Source: Bdellovibrionales bacterium
GTDB taxonomy: Bacteria > Bdellovibrionota > Bdellovibrionia > Bdellovibrionales > UBA1609
Assembly (NCBI GenBank): GCA_016716765.1
Contig: JADJVA010000001.1
Coordinates: 105,292-169,291 of the forward strand
Direction: 5' to 3'
Length of the DNA stretch: 64,000 nt
The position numbers were made by a program, and so were the translations under genes. A model generated the notes under the pieces. It worked only from the letters and a program-made list of their open reading frames with translations. It searched no databases and was not told the DNA's origin. Below are positions 36,137-45,860 of this stretch, piece by piece (the first letter of the stretch is position 1; each line of letters begins with the position of its first letter).

Positions 36137-38182
36137 CTATTGGTAGCTCAAACGGAACAAGCCACCGCCCCACATTGCCCCCCAAAAATCCGTGGTCGAT
36201 CCGGCAACGGGATAAAACCCCCAGAAACTTGTACATGGATATAGACTGCTAGACAGGTCTGTCCAGTTGACACCATCATCGAAAGATTTCCAAAGGCCCA
36301 ATGCTGCTCCTGAAGAAAAATAGACATCCGCTCCAAATGAACTCACATAGACAGCTTTTCCACCTGATTCGTTTCGGATATAAATCTTCTGAACCAAGGC
36401 ATTTGATATCGGTGAATTGACACTTTTCCAAGAAATACCTGAGCCCATATTGTTGTAATTTGTCGTCTTAAATAGCCCACCCGAGATACCTCCAACCCAC
36501 AACTCACTGCTATTTGAGGGATTAAATGCTATTGCGGTCATCCCTCCCTGTGCTGAAGACTGAACCGAAAGACCAAGGGAATGACCCGTCAAGAATCCAT
36601 CAGTAGATACGAATCCGTCATTTGTGGACACCATGGCCGCTTCATTCAAATTCGTGGGGTGAGTTGCCAAATCCCCCGCAAAAAAAAACGTTCGCTTTGC
36701 AAAAGAGGCTCCACCGTCGGCAGAGTAGTAAACTCTAATATCTGAGCTCAATGAGCCTGCGCGTGCCAATGCATACAAAACTGAACTTGAACTATTATCT
36801 CTCACAATACGATCGATTTTAACGTCCGTATTAACAACCCGAGTCCATGGGCCATTGACTCCACTCGATGATCGATACAGTCCCTTCCCAATCATTCCAG
36901 CCAACACAACCCCAGAGTTTGAAGGATCGAAACTCCATGCGACCACTCCATCGGCTGAACTGACTTCATTTATCGCTGACCAAGTTGCTCCTTCATCGGT
37001 TGATGAATAAGATTGTCCCAATCCAAGGCCTACGGTTGAACTCATAACCAACTCCCTTGGATTCAAGGGGTTCTGTGCAAACCCCAATACCGCATTTGCC
37101 ATTAGTCCCGATGAAGATGCGGCCCAATTACTGCCACCATCTGTGGTTTTAAACACTCCCGAACTATTGGTTGAGCCGACCAGAATCACGCTATAATTCG
37201 ATGGATCAATCGCAACCGAAAATATTGAATGACCGGAAAGCGCAGACCCCATTTGCACCCAGGATGTTCCGCCATTTGAACTTTTGAAAAGCCCCCAACG
37301 ACTGGATGCGACTGAATCAATTTTTGAGGTTCCTAAGAATATTGTATCTGCGGCCTGACTATTTCCGGATACGACCGTGATAACAGTTTGAAGTCCTGTC
37401 GTTATAGCTGACGCAGGATTGTTAACAATCACACTCGAACCAAGGCTTGGCAGAGTGGTATACATCAGGGTCGCGTCCGCAAACAAAGTATAAAGCGCAT
37501 GTGCGGAAACAGCAAGTTTAGAAATCGGTACGGCTCCTGTAACCAAATCAGACCATGTTGTTCCGTTATCGTCTGAATACTTCAGCACTCCATTCGTTGC
37601 TCCGGCAAAGAGACGACCGGAGAAGTCGTACACGACAGCCTTAAACGCTGTACTCCAAGCAATGGATAGTTTTGAAAAGCTGTCACCAGAATCCGTTGAT
37701 CGATACAACCCATCGTCGGTCGCTACGACAATTGTTGATGCAAGAGTCGGATTGATCGCCATTTGATAGACGTGCTTATTGGTCCCACTTGAGGGCAGAC
37801 CACTTTGGCTAAGCGACCACGTGATACCGCCATCTGTGGACTTCAACATGCCCCAGCCAAAATGACTGACAGCATACATTTTTGCTGAGTTCGTCGGATC
37901 AAACGTGAGACTATATGAAGAAACATTCTTAGGTGAAGAAATCAACTGCCAAGACGAGCCACAGTCAGTGGATTTATAGAGTCCAGACATATCGTCACCC
38001 GAAGCCCAGACCTCACATGGCTTGCTTGGATGAAAAACAATGCTTGGTACATACCCGCCAAATACACCCTTGAACGTCCATGACATCCTTGGACTTATCG
38101 GGGAAGCTGGAGCAGGAGAATCATTGCCTTTTTTTGAGCAGGAAACCAAAGCAAATAATGCAAGAAAAACCAGATATTTCAT
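36137..38182 (-). CDS. BNR/sortilin-type repeat lipoprotein
   Basis: About 681 residues from the ATG at 38182, where a lipoprotein signal begins (MKYLVFLALFALVSCSKK; lipobox LVSC). The whole mature protein is made of repeated Asp-box motifs (GLYKSTDCGSSW, MLKSTDGGITW, LYRSTDSGDSF, LFKSSNGGTSW, VFKTTDGGSNW, YSADGGASF), the signature of VPS10/sortilin-like or BNR beta-propellers. Such propellers are exported and bind proteins or glycans. The longer frame to 38248 has no signal at its start. It is followed upstream by a second lipoprotein in the same direction. Confidence 0.85.
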   Translation of the reverse strand: MKYLVFLALFALVSCSKKGNDSPAPASPISPRMSWTFKGVFGGYVPSIVFHPSKPCEVWASGDDMSGLYKSTDCGSSWQLISSPKNVSSYSLTFDPTNSAKMYAVSHFGWGMLKSTDGGITWSLSQSGLPSSGTNKHVYQMAINPTLASTIVVATDDGLYRSTDSGDSFSKLSIAWSTAFKAVVYDFSGRLFAGATNGVLKYSDDNGTTWSDLVTGAVPISKLAVSAHALYTLFADATLMYTTLPSLGSSVIVNNPASAITTGLQTVITVVSGNSQAADTIFLGTSKIDSVASSRWGLFKSSNGGTSWVQMGSALSGHSIFSVAIDPSNYSVILVGSTNSSGVFKTTDGGSNWAASSSGLMANAVLGFAQNPLNPRELVMSSTVGLGLGQSYSSTDEGATWSAINEVSSADGVVAWSFDPSNSGVVLAGMIGKGLYRSSSGVNGPWTRVVNTDVKIDRIVRDNSSSSVLYALARAGSLSSDIRVYYSADGGASFAKRTFFFAGDLATHPTNLNEAAMVSTNDGFVSTDGFLTGHSLGLSVQSSAQGGMTAIAFNPSNSSELWVGGISGGLFKTTNYNNMGSGISWKSVNSPISNALVQKIYIRNESGGKAVYVSSFGADVYFSSGAALGLWKSFDDGVNWTDLSSSLYPCTSFWGFYPVAGSTTDFWGAMWGGGLFRLSYQ

Positions 38183-38244
38183 TTTAACGTTCCGGCTTCC
38201 ATTAAGTGCACCAGATTCTGTTTGCACCTCAATTTCATAAAAAT

Positions 38245-39392
38245 TCAAAACTTCAGATTTGATTTAAAAACTCTAAAAAAATCCGTTTCCGAAAGATCTA
38301 TCTCAGAATAGTAAAATCCGTTTGTCGCATTCTCGTTAAAACTACAAGATCCATTGAATGATTCAGCTGAGCCACTCACACTCTTAATCGGTGATGATGA
38401 GGCCAGCGCGCCCATGGCGATATTAGAAAACTTGTAGATATAACACCCATGATATATGCCGGGGGCACCCGTGACCCCTCGGGCGAAACCATAAGATAGT
38501 GCTCGTTCTGATAGGTAAAAAGCTCACTTGCCGAAAAATTTAAATATCCGAGGCTCACCGCCTCGGCGTTTTGAAGTACGGTTTTTATATAAGACCAACC
38601 CGAAGTTACGGCACAGGGCTGAAGGCAGGAGAACAAAGCGACGCGAAAATTCGTGGCTTCTACACAGATCAAACTCAAATACAGATGAGTTGAGGTTGAT
38701 AAAACTCCTGGTTCAGTGAATATCAAACAACCATTGAGATCTGGATGGAGGTTCTGTAAGTCAATGACAGGTGCACCACCGACCGGGGAACCCGTTGCAC
38801 CTCCCTGTGTATCGTTTGCGGCGTTATACCCAGCAGCTCCAAACAACTTCGTCTCAGTGGCAGACGCAAGCAATTGTGGAGAAGCGGCCTTTTTGTACGA
38901 TATCCATCCATGCTCGAACCTGCGCTCCGCACTCGAATCAGTTGTCTTCACTTGCAAATAGTGGTGAGTCAAAAGCTTCCATCGATCGTTTGCACTCGCA
39001 GAGCCAGGATCAAATAGGATTCTTGAGACCTCGTTGTGCCAAGTTCCTAGTGACGGAAGCCCTGAAAAACTAATTGAGACATTGTTGACACCAGCCAAAA
39101 CGATTCCTTGATCCACCCAAGTGACACCTCCGTCATTGGAACTAGCGACGCGAGTAGAGACGACTCTTTGAGTCGTCTCCAACTGTGACGAAGTATCCAC
39201 TGCGGAATAGCTCATCCATAAGACTCCATTTGCTGTATCGTATGTCAATCCTGGATCAAATATTCCTTGGTTTGAAATAGATCCTAAATTCAATTTTTCC
39301 GGCGAACTTGGTGGGATGAAAGGATTGTCCCCATCACTTTTTTTTGAACACGAAATCAAGGTAACCATGAGAAAAACAAACAAACATCTCAT
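38245..39392 (-). pseudogene. Exported lipoprotein with one-base frameshift near its C-terminus
   Basis: The lipoprotein signal (MRCLFVFLMVTLISCSKK) leads a protein similar in style to its neighbour, with a BNR-like segment (RVASSNDGGVTWVDQG) and a sialidase/levanase-like beta composition. As written the frame stops at 38376 after an out-of-character tail (ISPWARWPHHHRLRV). Adding one G to the G5 run at 38461-38465 continues it naturally as PPGIYHGCYIYKFSNIAMGALASS and ends at 38245, 44 residues longer. So it is either a sequencing error, a recent mutation or a phase-variable tract. The function is unknown. Confidence 0.7.
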
Positions 39393-39633
39393 GTGAAAAG
39401 TTTAGCTGACTCTTTAATGCATGTAAATAGAAGAGCGATATTCTGCCTGACATAATAATCAAATTCGTGTTTAGAAAATCTCAATTTGGGGCGTTTGTCC
39501 TTCTCACTTGAAGAGTCCTGGAAGCATCCGTACACAGTCGTATCTCTGTTTGTGATCACAAAAAAACTATACAGGCATCGAAGTGCGCTCTGATAACAAT
39601 TGGAATAAGTCCCAAAAGAGATATAATTGAAAA

Positions 39634-39726
39634 ATGAAAATATTTACAGATTCCCTGTTGATCCTTGCAATTGCAATTCAGGCTTGCAGCAAGAAGACAG
39701 ACTGTTCTGACATTGATTTAGATTGA
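39634..39726 (+). CDS. Very short lipoprotein-like peptide (30 aa)
   Basis: The peptide MKIFTDSLLILAIAIQACSKK... is a complete-looking lipoprotein signal with only nine residues after the Cys (CSKKTDCSDIDLD). It could be a lysis-protein-like small lipoprotein or a truncated gene. No ribosome site stands out. Confidence 0.35.
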   Translation: MKIFTDSLLILAIAIQACSKKTDCSDIDLD

Positions 39727-39785
39727 GGGGGATCCGTCTACGCTATAAAAAGTTCACCGATAGCGATTTGCCAGTCTGGCTCCAG

Positions 39786-39977
39786 CTATTTTTTTTGAAC
39801 TTTCCTAAGAAATATTTCCAATGGACAAAATCCGGTCAGACTCGATTGCAGCAGATTTGCTCCAACGAAAGTTGTAAACCACAGCCAATTGGGCGAGTGA
39901 TAGTGGGCTAACGAAAGGCTCACTAAAACAAAAATACCCGCAAAAGCACGAACTTGCCTTTCAATTGTCATACTCAT
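39786..39977 (-). CDS. DUF2892 small inner-membrane protein
   Basis: 63 residues with two hydrophobic segments and the DUF2892 pattern (ERQVRAFAGIFVLVSLSL ... FVGANLLQSSLTGFCP). The ATG overlaps the RND gene stop (ATGA), so translation is coupled. It belongs to the YgaP-type membrane family often encoded with sulfide-responsive or metal-responsive ArsR genes; a second copy lies upstream at 44588. Confidence 0.8.
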   Translation of the reverse strand: MSMTIERQVRAFAGIFVLVSLSLAHYHSPNWLWFTTFVGANLLQSSLTGFCPLEIFLRKVQKK

Positions 39978-42900
39978 TCTCCTTCAGTAATTGTTTCCAT
40001 GGCGATTTCTCTGACTCTGCTATTTCCGACAAACCAATAGTACAGAATGGGCACCGCAAAACGACTTAAGATAGTGGCGGCAACCTCACCAAAAATCAGA
40101 CTGATAGCCAAACCTTGAAAGATTGGATCTGCAAGCATGACTGAACTGCCAACAACGACGGCGGCCGCAGTCAGCAGCATTGGGCGGAATCTCAAAACGC
40201 CAGCGCTCACCACAGCCTCTTTTAGATTCATCCCAAGGCCCAATTGATGCTCTATGAAGTCGACAAGAATAATTGAGTTACGCACGATAATCCCTGCTCC
40301 AGCAATGAAGCCGATCATCGACGTCGCCGTAAAATATGATCCCAAAATAGCGTGACCCGGCAGAATGCCAATAAGACTAATTGGTATCGGCGCCATGATG
40401 ATCAAGGGAACAGAAAAACTCCTGAACCAGCCAAGTACCAAGATGTAAATCAAAACCATGACCACCGCAAAGGCCCCACCCAGATCTCTAAACACCTCAA
40501 AGGTGATGAACCACTCGCCATCCCACTTGACTACGGGCGCGACCGTATTCCAGGGAACATCTGCAGTTTGCAGAGGATACTTGATTTTTGAGGCAAGCTT
40601 CAAAATACCGTAGACCGGTGCTTCTTCGCTTCCAGACAGTTCACTCATCACGTATGAAACGGGCTTCAAATTCTTTCGATACAGGCTTTTGTTCGCCTCG
40701 TCCTTCGCCGGCTTCAGAACTTTATCAGCTTCTACTGTTCCGGTTTCAAATGAAGGTACGCGAAGACCAACAAAAGCTTGTTCACCCGAGCGGGCATCTT
40801 GTTTCAAAGATAGATTAACCTCCACATGTTCGGGAGAATTCACATTCGCCAAAGCTGTAACTGGAGTTTCCGAAAATACCAAGCGCCCCAACTCCATCAG
40901 CTCACTCGACCTTGTTCCTAAAAGGCCACCTTGAACTTGATCATACTCAAAGACCTTCCGAGGTCGCCCCAATCTCAAAGTCGTGTCAAGATCAACAACA
41001 CTTGGCTCAGCGGCAAAAATAGACTCGATTTCTTTTGTGACCCTTTCTCGTGCCTGAGCATTAGGTCCATAGACCTCGGCCATCATTGTCGCAAGCACAG
41101 GGGGACCAGGAGGGATTTCGAGAACTTTTGTGACAGCTCCCTTGTCGCTGCCAAACTTTTTGATTAAAGGACGCAAGCTCTCAATGATTTGGTGGCTAGA
41201 ATCTTTCCGCTTTGCTTTTTCCGTTAAAACAACTTGCAGATCATTTTGGTAATCAGAGTTCCTTAGAAAAGTGTGTTTAACCATTCCAGAAAATGAATAC
41301 GGAGAAGCTTCGCCCGCGAACACTTGCACTGATTCCACTTCTTCGTTTTTCAGAATTTCATTAGCAAGATCGGTTGACCATTGCTTACCCACCAAAAGCG
41401 GTGTCGTTGCAGGGTAGTCGATCAAGACTTGAAACTCCTGCTTATTGTCGAAAGGAAGCATTTTTACCTTAACAGACTTAAAATAGACCAAACTGATTGC
41501 GGCTAAAAGCAAAAGAACTGAAAATGCCCCGAACAGAAGCGCCTGCTTCTTTGATCCGAGCAGTGTCTCCATGACCGCCTGATAAAGCTGGTCCAGACGA
41601 CTTACTTTTGGTTCTGACCTTGAATTGTCATTGTGATTGGCCTTTAAGAGCTTTACCGCCGCCCAAGGTGTTACGACAAAGGCGACAAACAAAGACAACA
41701 ACATTGCAAAGCTAGCCCCAATCGGAATTGGCTTCATATACGGTCCCATAAGGCCTCTTACGAATGCCATCGGAAGGATCGCAGCGATAACCGTAAATGT
41801 CGCAAGGATTGTTGGATTTCCGACTTCGTTCACGGCTTTGATCGTGGCATTGACTAAACCATCTCTGGTGTTTTCTTTGAGGTGGCGTTCGATATTTTCG
41901 ACAACGACGATGGCATCGTCGACCAAAATACCGATGGAAAAGATCAGAGCAAAAAGAGTAACGCGATTGAGCGTGTAGCCCATAAAGTAATAGATTGCGA
42001 GTGTCAGTGCCAAGGTTACGGGAATTGCGATTGCCACGACAAGTGATGCGCGAATGCCCATAAATAACGCGATCAAAACTGAAACTGATAGTGTTGCTAG
42101 GAGCAAGTGCTCAATCAGTTCGTTCGACTTATCGGCAGCGGTCGATCCATAGTCCCTGACGACTGTCATTCTGAGATCAGCTTTCTGCGGCTGTTCCTTA
42201 AGAAAAGAATCGGCCCTTTGGAGAATTTCACGTGAAAGTGTCACGACATTCGTGCCTTTTCTTTTTGAGAAGACAATTGAAACGGCTTTTTCGGGCTCTT
42301 GATTTTTTTCTAATAGAACCGAACTACGAACGATTTCCTCTGGGCCGTCCAAAACCTGGGCCACATCTTTGATAAAGACAACTCGCCCCGCTCTTTGTCC
42401 AATAGCCAGGTCTCCTACCTCTTGCCCTGAGTGCAATCGTCCGCCGACCTCAACATCGAACACTTCCCTTTCACTCCAGTTTTTCCCGGAAGGCGCGAGG
42501 GCATCATTCATTTTAAGTGACTGCATGATCGCCATAAGAGAGATCCCATAGGCCTGCATCCTTTTTGGATCTGCAACCACTCGAATCGCTCTCTTTTGTC
42601 CGCCTAAAAGCTCGACCTTTGAAAGATCTGGCGTGCTTGATAGCTCGCGAGCGAGAGGAGCAACCGAACTTCTCAGCGCAAACTCATCCATTTTTTTAGA
42701 TGTGAATGTCAAAACAAGAAAGGGAACATCATCAATTGAAAATGATTTTACCTGCGGAGACAGAACATTGCCTGGAAGTTCATGTTGGATCGTCATCAGC
42801 TTATGATGAATCTTAACAAGACTGGGCTCCATCGGCTCGCCGACTTTGAATCGGACCGTCACAAGGCTTCCGTGTGGTTGACTGGTCGAATAGACATACT

Positions 42901-43156
42901 CAACACCATCGAGTCCCCATACCGCGCGCTCGATAGGTTCAGTCACTTTTCTTTCTGCTTCTTCTGCCGTAAACCCCGGAGCGGCTGCTCTAATGTCAAT
43001 CATCGGCACCGAGATCTGCGGTTCTTCTTCTTTCGGGGTTAAATAAACGGCGACCAGTCCGAGCAGAAGACTGGAAATCGCAATGACGGGCGTAAGCTTA
43101 GAATGAACGAATGTTTGAGCCAGTTTTCCGGCAAAGCCAAGTTTGTTATTTTTCAT
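39974..43156 (-). CDS. RND efflux transporter, inner-membrane pump
   Basis: 1,060 residues with the standard RND layout: first helix (VIAISSLLLGLVAVYLTP), two large periplasmic loops and 11 further helices. Conserved are GILVDDAIVVVENIERHL in the first half and GFIAGAGIIVRNSIILVDFIEHQ in the second. The protein resembles the heavy-metal/multidrug-like (AcrB/CzcA) pumps without a close assignment. It exports a substrate from periplasm or membrane through an outer-membrane channel. The upstream neighbour is a TolC-like channel, overlapping by 11 bases, but no membrane-fusion adaptor gene is present. Intact. Confidence 0.93.
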   Translation of the reverse strand: MKNNKLGFAGKLAQTFVHSKLTPVIAISSLLLGLVAVYLTPKEEEPQISVPMIDIRAAAPGFTAEEAERKVTEPIERAVWGLDGVEYVYSTSQPHGSLVTVRFKVGEPMEPSLVKIHHKLMTIQHELPGNVLSPQVKSFSIDDVPFLVLTFTSKKMDEFALRSSVAPLARELSSTPDLSKVELLGGQKRAIRVVADPKRMQAYGISLMAIMQSLKMNDALAPSGKNWSEREVFDVEVGGRLHSGQEVGDLAIGQRAGRVVFIKDVAQVLDGPEEIVRSSVLLEKNQEPEKAVSIVFSKRKGTNVVTLSREILQRADSFLKEQPQKADLRMTVVRDYGSTAADKSNELIEHLLLATLSVSVLIALFMGIRASLVVAIAIPVTLALTLAIYYFMGYTLNRVTLFALIFSIGILVDDAIVVVENIERHLKENTRDGLVNATIKAVNEVGNPTILATFTVIAAILPMAFVRGLMGPYMKPIPIGASFAMLLSLFVAFVVTPWAAVKLLKANHNDNSRSEPKVSRLDQLYQAVMETLLGSKKQALLFGAFSVLLLLAAISLVYFKSVKVKMLPFDNKQEFQVLIDYPATTPLLVGKQWSTDLANEILKNEEVESVQVFAGEASPYSFSGMVKHTFLRNSDYQNDLQVVLTEKAKRKDSSHQIIESLRPLIKKFGSDKGAVTKVLEIPPGPPVLATMMAEVYGPNAQARERVTKEIESIFAAEPSVVDLDTTLRLGRPRKVFEYDQVQGGLLGTRSSELMELGRLVFSETPVTALANVNSPEHVEVNLSLKQDARSGEQAFVGLRVPSFETGTVEADKVLKPAKDEANKSLYRKNLKPVSYVMSELSGSEEAPVYGILKLASKIKYPLQTADVPWNTVAPVVKWDGEWFITFEVFRDLGGAFAVVMVLIYILVLGWFRSFSVPLIIMAPIPISLIGILPGHAILGSYFTATSMIGFIAGAGIIVRNSIILVDFIEHQLGLGMNLKEAVVSAGVLRFRPMLLTAAAVVVGSSVMLADPIFQGLAISLIFGEVAATILSRFAVPILYYWFVGNSRVREIAMETITEGE

Positions 43157-44489
43157 TTTTCACTCCTGAACCAACATGCATTCCAATATCAAATTTCTGC
43201 TTTGTGATGACTTGAGAACCAGCTTTGATCAGGCCAAGCTCGGCTTCGCCTTGCTGGGCAATGAGGTCGGCTCGCCGACTGAGTATTTCCACAATCTGAA
43301 GCGCATTTATGGATCCATTTCTGAAGAGAGTCTCAGTCATTTTGGATTGCTCAACTAGTAACTTATGACTGTCATTCAGAAGCTCAATATTTTGTCGAAA
43401 GGACTTGAGTGCTTCATTCAGAGCCGCTCGCTCAGCGCGCTCTTGTTGATCTGAGGCCTCTGAATATTTCGCGGCGGCCATCGATTTCAATTTCGCTTCC
43501 CTGAGGCTGCCATAGCTAGAAGGGTCATAAAGACTCCACTGTAAATAGAGTCCGGCAGTGTAGCCGTTCGCCGTGTCGCGACTACCGTTGAAAACAAAAG
43601 TTTCAGCAAAAACCCCCGCACGCGGAAGGAACTTTGCTTTTTCCATATTGGCCACTTCCTCACTGGCTTTCGCATTCTCTTTTGCAGATTCAATTTTATA
43701 GGAGGAGAGGGACTCGTGCTGCTGTGAAGAATCGGAGAAATAGCGATTCACAAAAACAATTGACTCAATATCTTCCGGAGACCAATCCTGGTCTTTCAAA
43801 CCCATCTCACTCAGTGTAGCGTAGTGAGACCGACTCTGAGCCTCGTATTGCTTGATGAGACCACTGAGTCGATTTGCCAGGGACTTCATTCCGAGCAAGC
43901 CCGAATATCCGACGGGATTCGATTTGCTCCCAAGCTGATATCCATTGATCATTCGCGTGACCTCCGAATTCAATTCCTGAAGTCTACCTTTTTGTTGTTC
44001 AAGAACTGCAATAGATCCGTAAGAGAGGCCGACGGCAGAGTATTGCTCGATTTGGATTTGTGATGTTACACTCTTTTGTGCGGCAACTGAGTGCTCGAGA
44101 AGATCCACTTGGGATGATTTCATTCCGCCCTCATATAGCGCTAAATCGACTCCTAGCGCACCTCGTGTGTACACATGAGGATCCGGATGATTGATCGAGT
44201 CCACACTGAAATCAGTTTGCTTAATGGAACGCTGTTCGAGAAGTCCAAAAAACGAAGTCCCGGGATCGTTGGTCTGATAGGTTCTTGCGTCAATGTAAAC
44301 TTTAGGCAACCAATGACGAGACGCTCTTGATTGGGATTCAATCAAGGACTCCGCCTGTAATCGTGAGGACTCTTGAGCAGCGGACCCCTCATTGACTTTA
44401 CTCCAGGCGGATCCAAACGATAGCGTTTCAGCACGAGCCGCACTTGCAACAAAGAAAATGACACTTCCTACGAAAATGAACTTTTTCAT
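43146..44489 (-). CDS. TolC-family outer-membrane efflux channel
   Basis: 447 residues with a signal peptide (MKKFIFVGSVIFFVASAARA). The long helical repeats of the outer-membrane efflux (OEP) domain follow, with the typical duplicate pattern of long amphipathic helices and NGYTAGLYLQWSLYDPSSYGSLREA before the second repeat. It probably pairs with the RND pump encoded immediately downstream. Overlap with it indicates tight translational coupling. Confidence 0.88.
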   Translation of the reverse strand: MKKFIFVGSVIFFVASAARAETLSFGSAWSKVNEGSAAQESSRLQAESLIESQSRASRHWLPKVYIDARTYQTNDPGTSFFGLLEQRSIKQTDFSVDSINHPDPHVYTRGALGVDLALYEGGMKSSQVDLLEHSVAAQKSVTSQIQIEQYSAVGLSYGSIAVLEQQKGRLQELNSEVTRMINGYQLGSKSNPVGYSGLLGMKSLANRLSGLIKQYEAQSRSHYATLSEMGLKDQDWSPEDIESIVFVNRYFSDSSQQHESLSSYKIESAKENAKASEEVANMEKAKFLPRAGVFAETFVFNGSRDTANGYTAGLYLQWSLYDPSSYGSLREAKLKSMAAAKYSEASDQQERAERAALNEALKSFRQNIELLNDSHKLLVEQSKMTETLFRNGSINALQIVEILSRRADLIAQQGEAELGLIKAGSQVITKQKFDIGMHVGSGVKNEK

Positions 44490-44530
44490 TTACTCCCTCT
44501 TCGCTAATAATTCGTCAACCAGTTCACCGC

Positions 44531-44560
44531 TGATCACTTCTGGTCACTTCTGGTCACTTC
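44531..44560. repeat. Three tandem 10-bp units
   Basis: TGGTCACTTC occurs three times head to tail (first unit with one difference) between the DUF2892 and TolC genes. It may be a polymerase slippage site; no function was recognised. Confidence 0.6.
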
Positions 44561-44587
44561 CTCTTCGCAGTTCTCCGTCTTAACCGG

Positions 44588-44785
44588 TTACTTACTTTTT
44601 CCGATATTACAGGTGTTAATTCCCAACATAGCGTAGGGAGGACACCAGCCGATAACACCCGTTGCGATTGGGATTAAGCCTAAGAGAAACCAAAGATTCG
44701 CTGGTCCAACGAACGCAAGCGAGACAAGTAATAACCCGAGAACAATTCTGACCACTCGCTCGATTGAATGAATATTAGTTTTCAT
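44588..44785 (-). CDS. DUF2892 small inner-membrane protein (first copy)
   Basis: 65 residues, with ERVVRIVLGLLLVSLAFVGPANLWFLLGLIPIATGVIGWCPPYAMLGINTC, a clear DUF2892 match with two membrane helices. Start at ATG 44785, with GAGG eight bases upstream. It lies between the ArsR gene and the TolC gene in a same-strand operon. Role unknown; the Cys of the family motif WCP is present. Confidence 0.87.
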   Translation of the reverse strand: MKTNIHSIERVVRIVLGLLLVSLAFVGPANLWFLLGLIPIATGVIGWCPPYAMLGINTCNIGKSK

Positions 44786-44839
44786 ATTTCCTCTGCTCCT
44801 TTGTTTTGTTTGGTACTCCATTTGAAATCATCTGATCAA

Positions 44840-45148
44840 TCAACCTTTGCAATATTCCGCCTGAATCGTCTTCATTAGACCGACCAGGCGCTTGTCTGCC
44901 AAAGAATAGACCTGATATTTTCCGTCTTTTTCAGAGCTAATCAGGCCCTCAAACTTCATCCGGATTAGGAATTGTGACATTTGCGACTGTGAGGCGCCAC
45001 AAAGGCCCACGAGTTCACCCACTGTTTTTGGTCCCTCAAGTAAATGTCCAAGAATAAGAAGCCGCTGAGGATGAGAAAGTGACTTCAGAATGAGACACAC
45101 TTCCTCACAGGACTTCTTTATCTTCTGGATAGAAACGGTGCGTCTCAC
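44840..45148 (-). CDS. ArsR-family repressor (BigR/YgaV-like)
   Basis: 102 residues with a winged helix: LKSLSHPQRLLILGHLLEGPKTVGELVGLCGASQSQMSQFLIRMKFEGLISSEKDGKYQVYSL. The sequence is nearest to the BigR/YgaV/SqrR group of sulfur-species sensors. The C-terminal Cys of those proteins is kept (EYC), but the first one (in LLILC) is Gly here; other Cys are at 14 and 18 and in GLCG. It heads the efflux operon and presumably represses it at the palindrome just upstream. Confidence 0.87.
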   Translation of the reverse strand: MRRTVSIQKIKKSCEEVCLILKSLSHPQRLLILGHLLEGPKTVGELVGLCGASQSQMSQFLIRMKFEGLISSEKDGKYQVYSLADKRLVGLMKTIQAEYCKG

Positions 45149-45190
45149 TCAGCCCCCCAGGTATTAAATGGACCACTACGATATACATAT

Positions 45191-45210
45191 ATATTATGGT
45201 ATAATAATAT
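45191..45210. promoter_or_regulatory. Candidate ArsR operator palindrome
   Basis: ATATTAT-N6-ATAATAT is a perfect 7-bp inverted repeat 42 bp upstream of the ArsR gene, inside an AT-rich segment that also includes likely -10-type sequences. Spacing and symmetry fit an ArsR dimer site. Inference. Confidence 0.5.
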
Positions 45211-45447
45211 CTTAATGTAAAGGGGGAATAAAAAATAGATTCTTGTGCAAATAGTCGCGCAGACAGCTTGAGAGCTTTGAAACTACCTGTCTTGGTTTCC
45301 CTGTGCCCGCCTTTAAAAGTGGTAGACTCTCCGACAGTTATCGCGCCTAACCGCTTTTTTTACTCCTTTTTGGTAGACGATAGGGGTAAAAAATCTGATC
45401 CTGTTGTTTCTGGCGTGGCTGAATTGAAATTTTTGCCGAGTCGACAG

Positions 45448-45860
45448 TGACCGCCCGGGAGTTTCTATACCACTACCAATGTTAATGATTAGCTGACAAG
45501 CTCAATGTTTGCCTCCTTCGCTTGGGGTGCTTTGGGTGGCTTTCAGCCAAGTGATGAGTGAGGCCTGACCTCATTGTAGTGTCGTCTCCATCTCTCGATG
45601 ACCACTTGGGCCTCGAAGAGAGCGTAGAAAATCTCGCCGTCAAGAAGTTGATATCGCATTTTGCCGTCAAACGACTCTACGTATCCATTCTCCCAAGGAG
45701 AGTCCTTTTCGATAAAAAGAGGTTTCACCTGCAGTGTATTGAGCCACTTGAGTAATTTTCTTGCGGCGGTTGGCCCGCTGGTAACTTCATTTATTTCCTC
45801 CTGTGTCTGATCAGGGAAACTTAATTTGACTTTTAATAAGTGACTAGGATGGGGCGGTCA
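45448..45860 (-). mobile_element. Internally deleted IS3-family relic (~413 bp)
   Basis: The left end TGACCGCCCGGGAG and the complement of the right end (TGACCGCCCC) form a 9-bp terminal inverted repeat. Between them is only the end of an IS3 OrfB integrase on the minus strand. orfA and most of orfB are missing. No target duplication was found. The relic behaves like a deletion derivative that could be mobilised in trans. Confidence 0.65.
45482..45790 (-). pseudogene. IS3-family OrfB integrase, C-terminal fragment
   Basis: The frame reads LQVKPLFIEKDSPWENGYVE then SFDGKMRYQLLDGEIFYALF and ERWRRHYNEVRPHSSLG, the C-terminal part of the DDE integrase, including the catalytic Glu region (ENGYVES). 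It then meets TGA where the family has Trp (SSLG-stop-KPPKAP), after which the frame continues to a natural stop at about 45482. Truncated at its 5' side. Non-functional. Confidence 0.8.

Noticed and set aside
39723..39911. Plus-strand 62-codon frame
   Set aside because: Antisense to the clear DUF2892 gene at 39786-39977.
44531..44560. Tandem 10-bp repeats considered as a CRISPR array
   Set aside because: Contiguous units without spacers; only three copies.
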